Positions 63,553 through 64,000 of a stretch of DNA of 64,000 nucleotides are shown here, one piece after another; within the stretch, counting starts at the first letter, position 1; each line of letters opens with the position of its first letter. This DNA comes from Rhodocollybia butyracea (lineage: Eukaryota > Basidiomycota > Agaricomycetes > Agaricales > Omphalotaceae). The notes below the pieces were generated by a model. It made no database searches, was not told where the DNA came from, and saw only the letters and a list, made by a program, of their open reading frames with translations. The translations under genes and the position numbers were made by a program. The stretch spans positions 1 through 64,000 of the forward strand of contig JADNRY010000109.1 in NCBI GenBank assembly GCA_015501585.1. Reading direction: 5' to 3'.

Positions 63553-64000
63553 ACAACAGAAGTGCGCAGGATACACGAAATGTCGAAACTGACCAGTGCA
63601 TCTTTTATAAAGGCTCGCTACTGAATAATAATATCAGCAGCCAGGCATTTCACCATCTGAAGTTACCGACACGGGTCAGCTGACACCCCGGTCCGATCGG
63701 TTCTACCCATTTTGGGATAATAACTGGGGGAAAAATTTCCCTTTTACAGAAGTTTTTCTGGGAAGCATCCGGAAAGCTCTCGCTGGCGCCTTTCGAATTT
63801 CCCGCCCTTAACGATGGTCGGGATTACGGCCACGATCGATATATTTTTAGCGGCAAAGTAGCACTGCAGCGCCGTTTACCCAAGTCCGAGTCAATGGCCT
63901 TCATCATGGCGCAGCCTCACTGCCTCACTTTGGAGCCGCTAAGAAGTGCTTGTGAGTCGACACGTTCCCGCTGTGCAGTGGAATACTCCAATGATTCCGT
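63553..64000. other. Upstream region of GMC copy 2, nothing recognised
   Basis: No supported gene to the window edge. Likely holds the promoter of the GMC gene. Confidence 0.5.

Overview
The window is nuclear DNA of a filamentous basidiomycete, most likely an agaricomycete. Short introns of about 45-65 nt break almost every gene. Several families are typical of mushroom genomes: a FunK1-type kinase, a KDZ transposase, GH79 and membrane-anchored GH17 enzymes, an F-box-like protein, a HET-domain protein and GMC oxidoreductases. Gene models were spliced by eye; where the exon sums come out in frame this is stated.

Layout. 1-2546: the end of a frameshifted KDZ transposase. 2546-3730: repeat-rich DNA with a CTTAAG cluster, a 19-bp tandem repeat and four diverged ~160-bp units. 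4619-8457: two tandem copies of a diverged kinase-like gene, the second frameshifted. 8665-25579: a compact housekeeping block with COQ9 (-), GH79 (+), a polytopic membrane protein (-), eIF3j (-), F-actin capping protein beta (+), an Sds3-like protein (-), the mitochondrial RNase II-type exonuclease Dss1 (-) and an F-box-like protein (+). COQ9/GH79, eIF3j/CAP2 and Dss1/F-box start divergently from intergenic DNA of about 115-145 bp. 26450-31000: a decayed HET gene and a broken partial copy of the F-box gene. 31397-46544: GH17 glucanase (-), RhoGAP (-), GMC oxidoreductase (-), FunK1 kinase (+), an unidentified minus-strand gene, and a formin-type GBD/FH3 protein (+).

47096-60755 is a mobile-element trap. 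A phosphotransferase-like kinase gene is split by two independent insertions. One is a tyrosine-recombinase retrotransposon of the Ngaro/PAT/DIRS type (49435-55554, minus) with Gag, RT-RNase H and recombinase regions and A1...B1-A2...B2 split direct repeats. The other is an LTR element (55678-60154, minus) with identical 141-bp LTRs, a CCCGG target duplication and one giant Gag ORF but no pol. An FHA-domain pseudogene lies beside it. The window ends with a second GMC oxidoreductase (60931-63552, minus) that seems to have lost a splice donor and carries a 70-bp tandem duplication at its 3' end.

The genes do not form an obvious pathway or cluster. The housekeeping genes look intact. The accessory genes (kinase-like, HET, FHA, GBD/FH3, GMC copy 2, element ORFs) carry many single-base breaks, several in short homopolymers. 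These could be real decay or consensus errors in the assembly.
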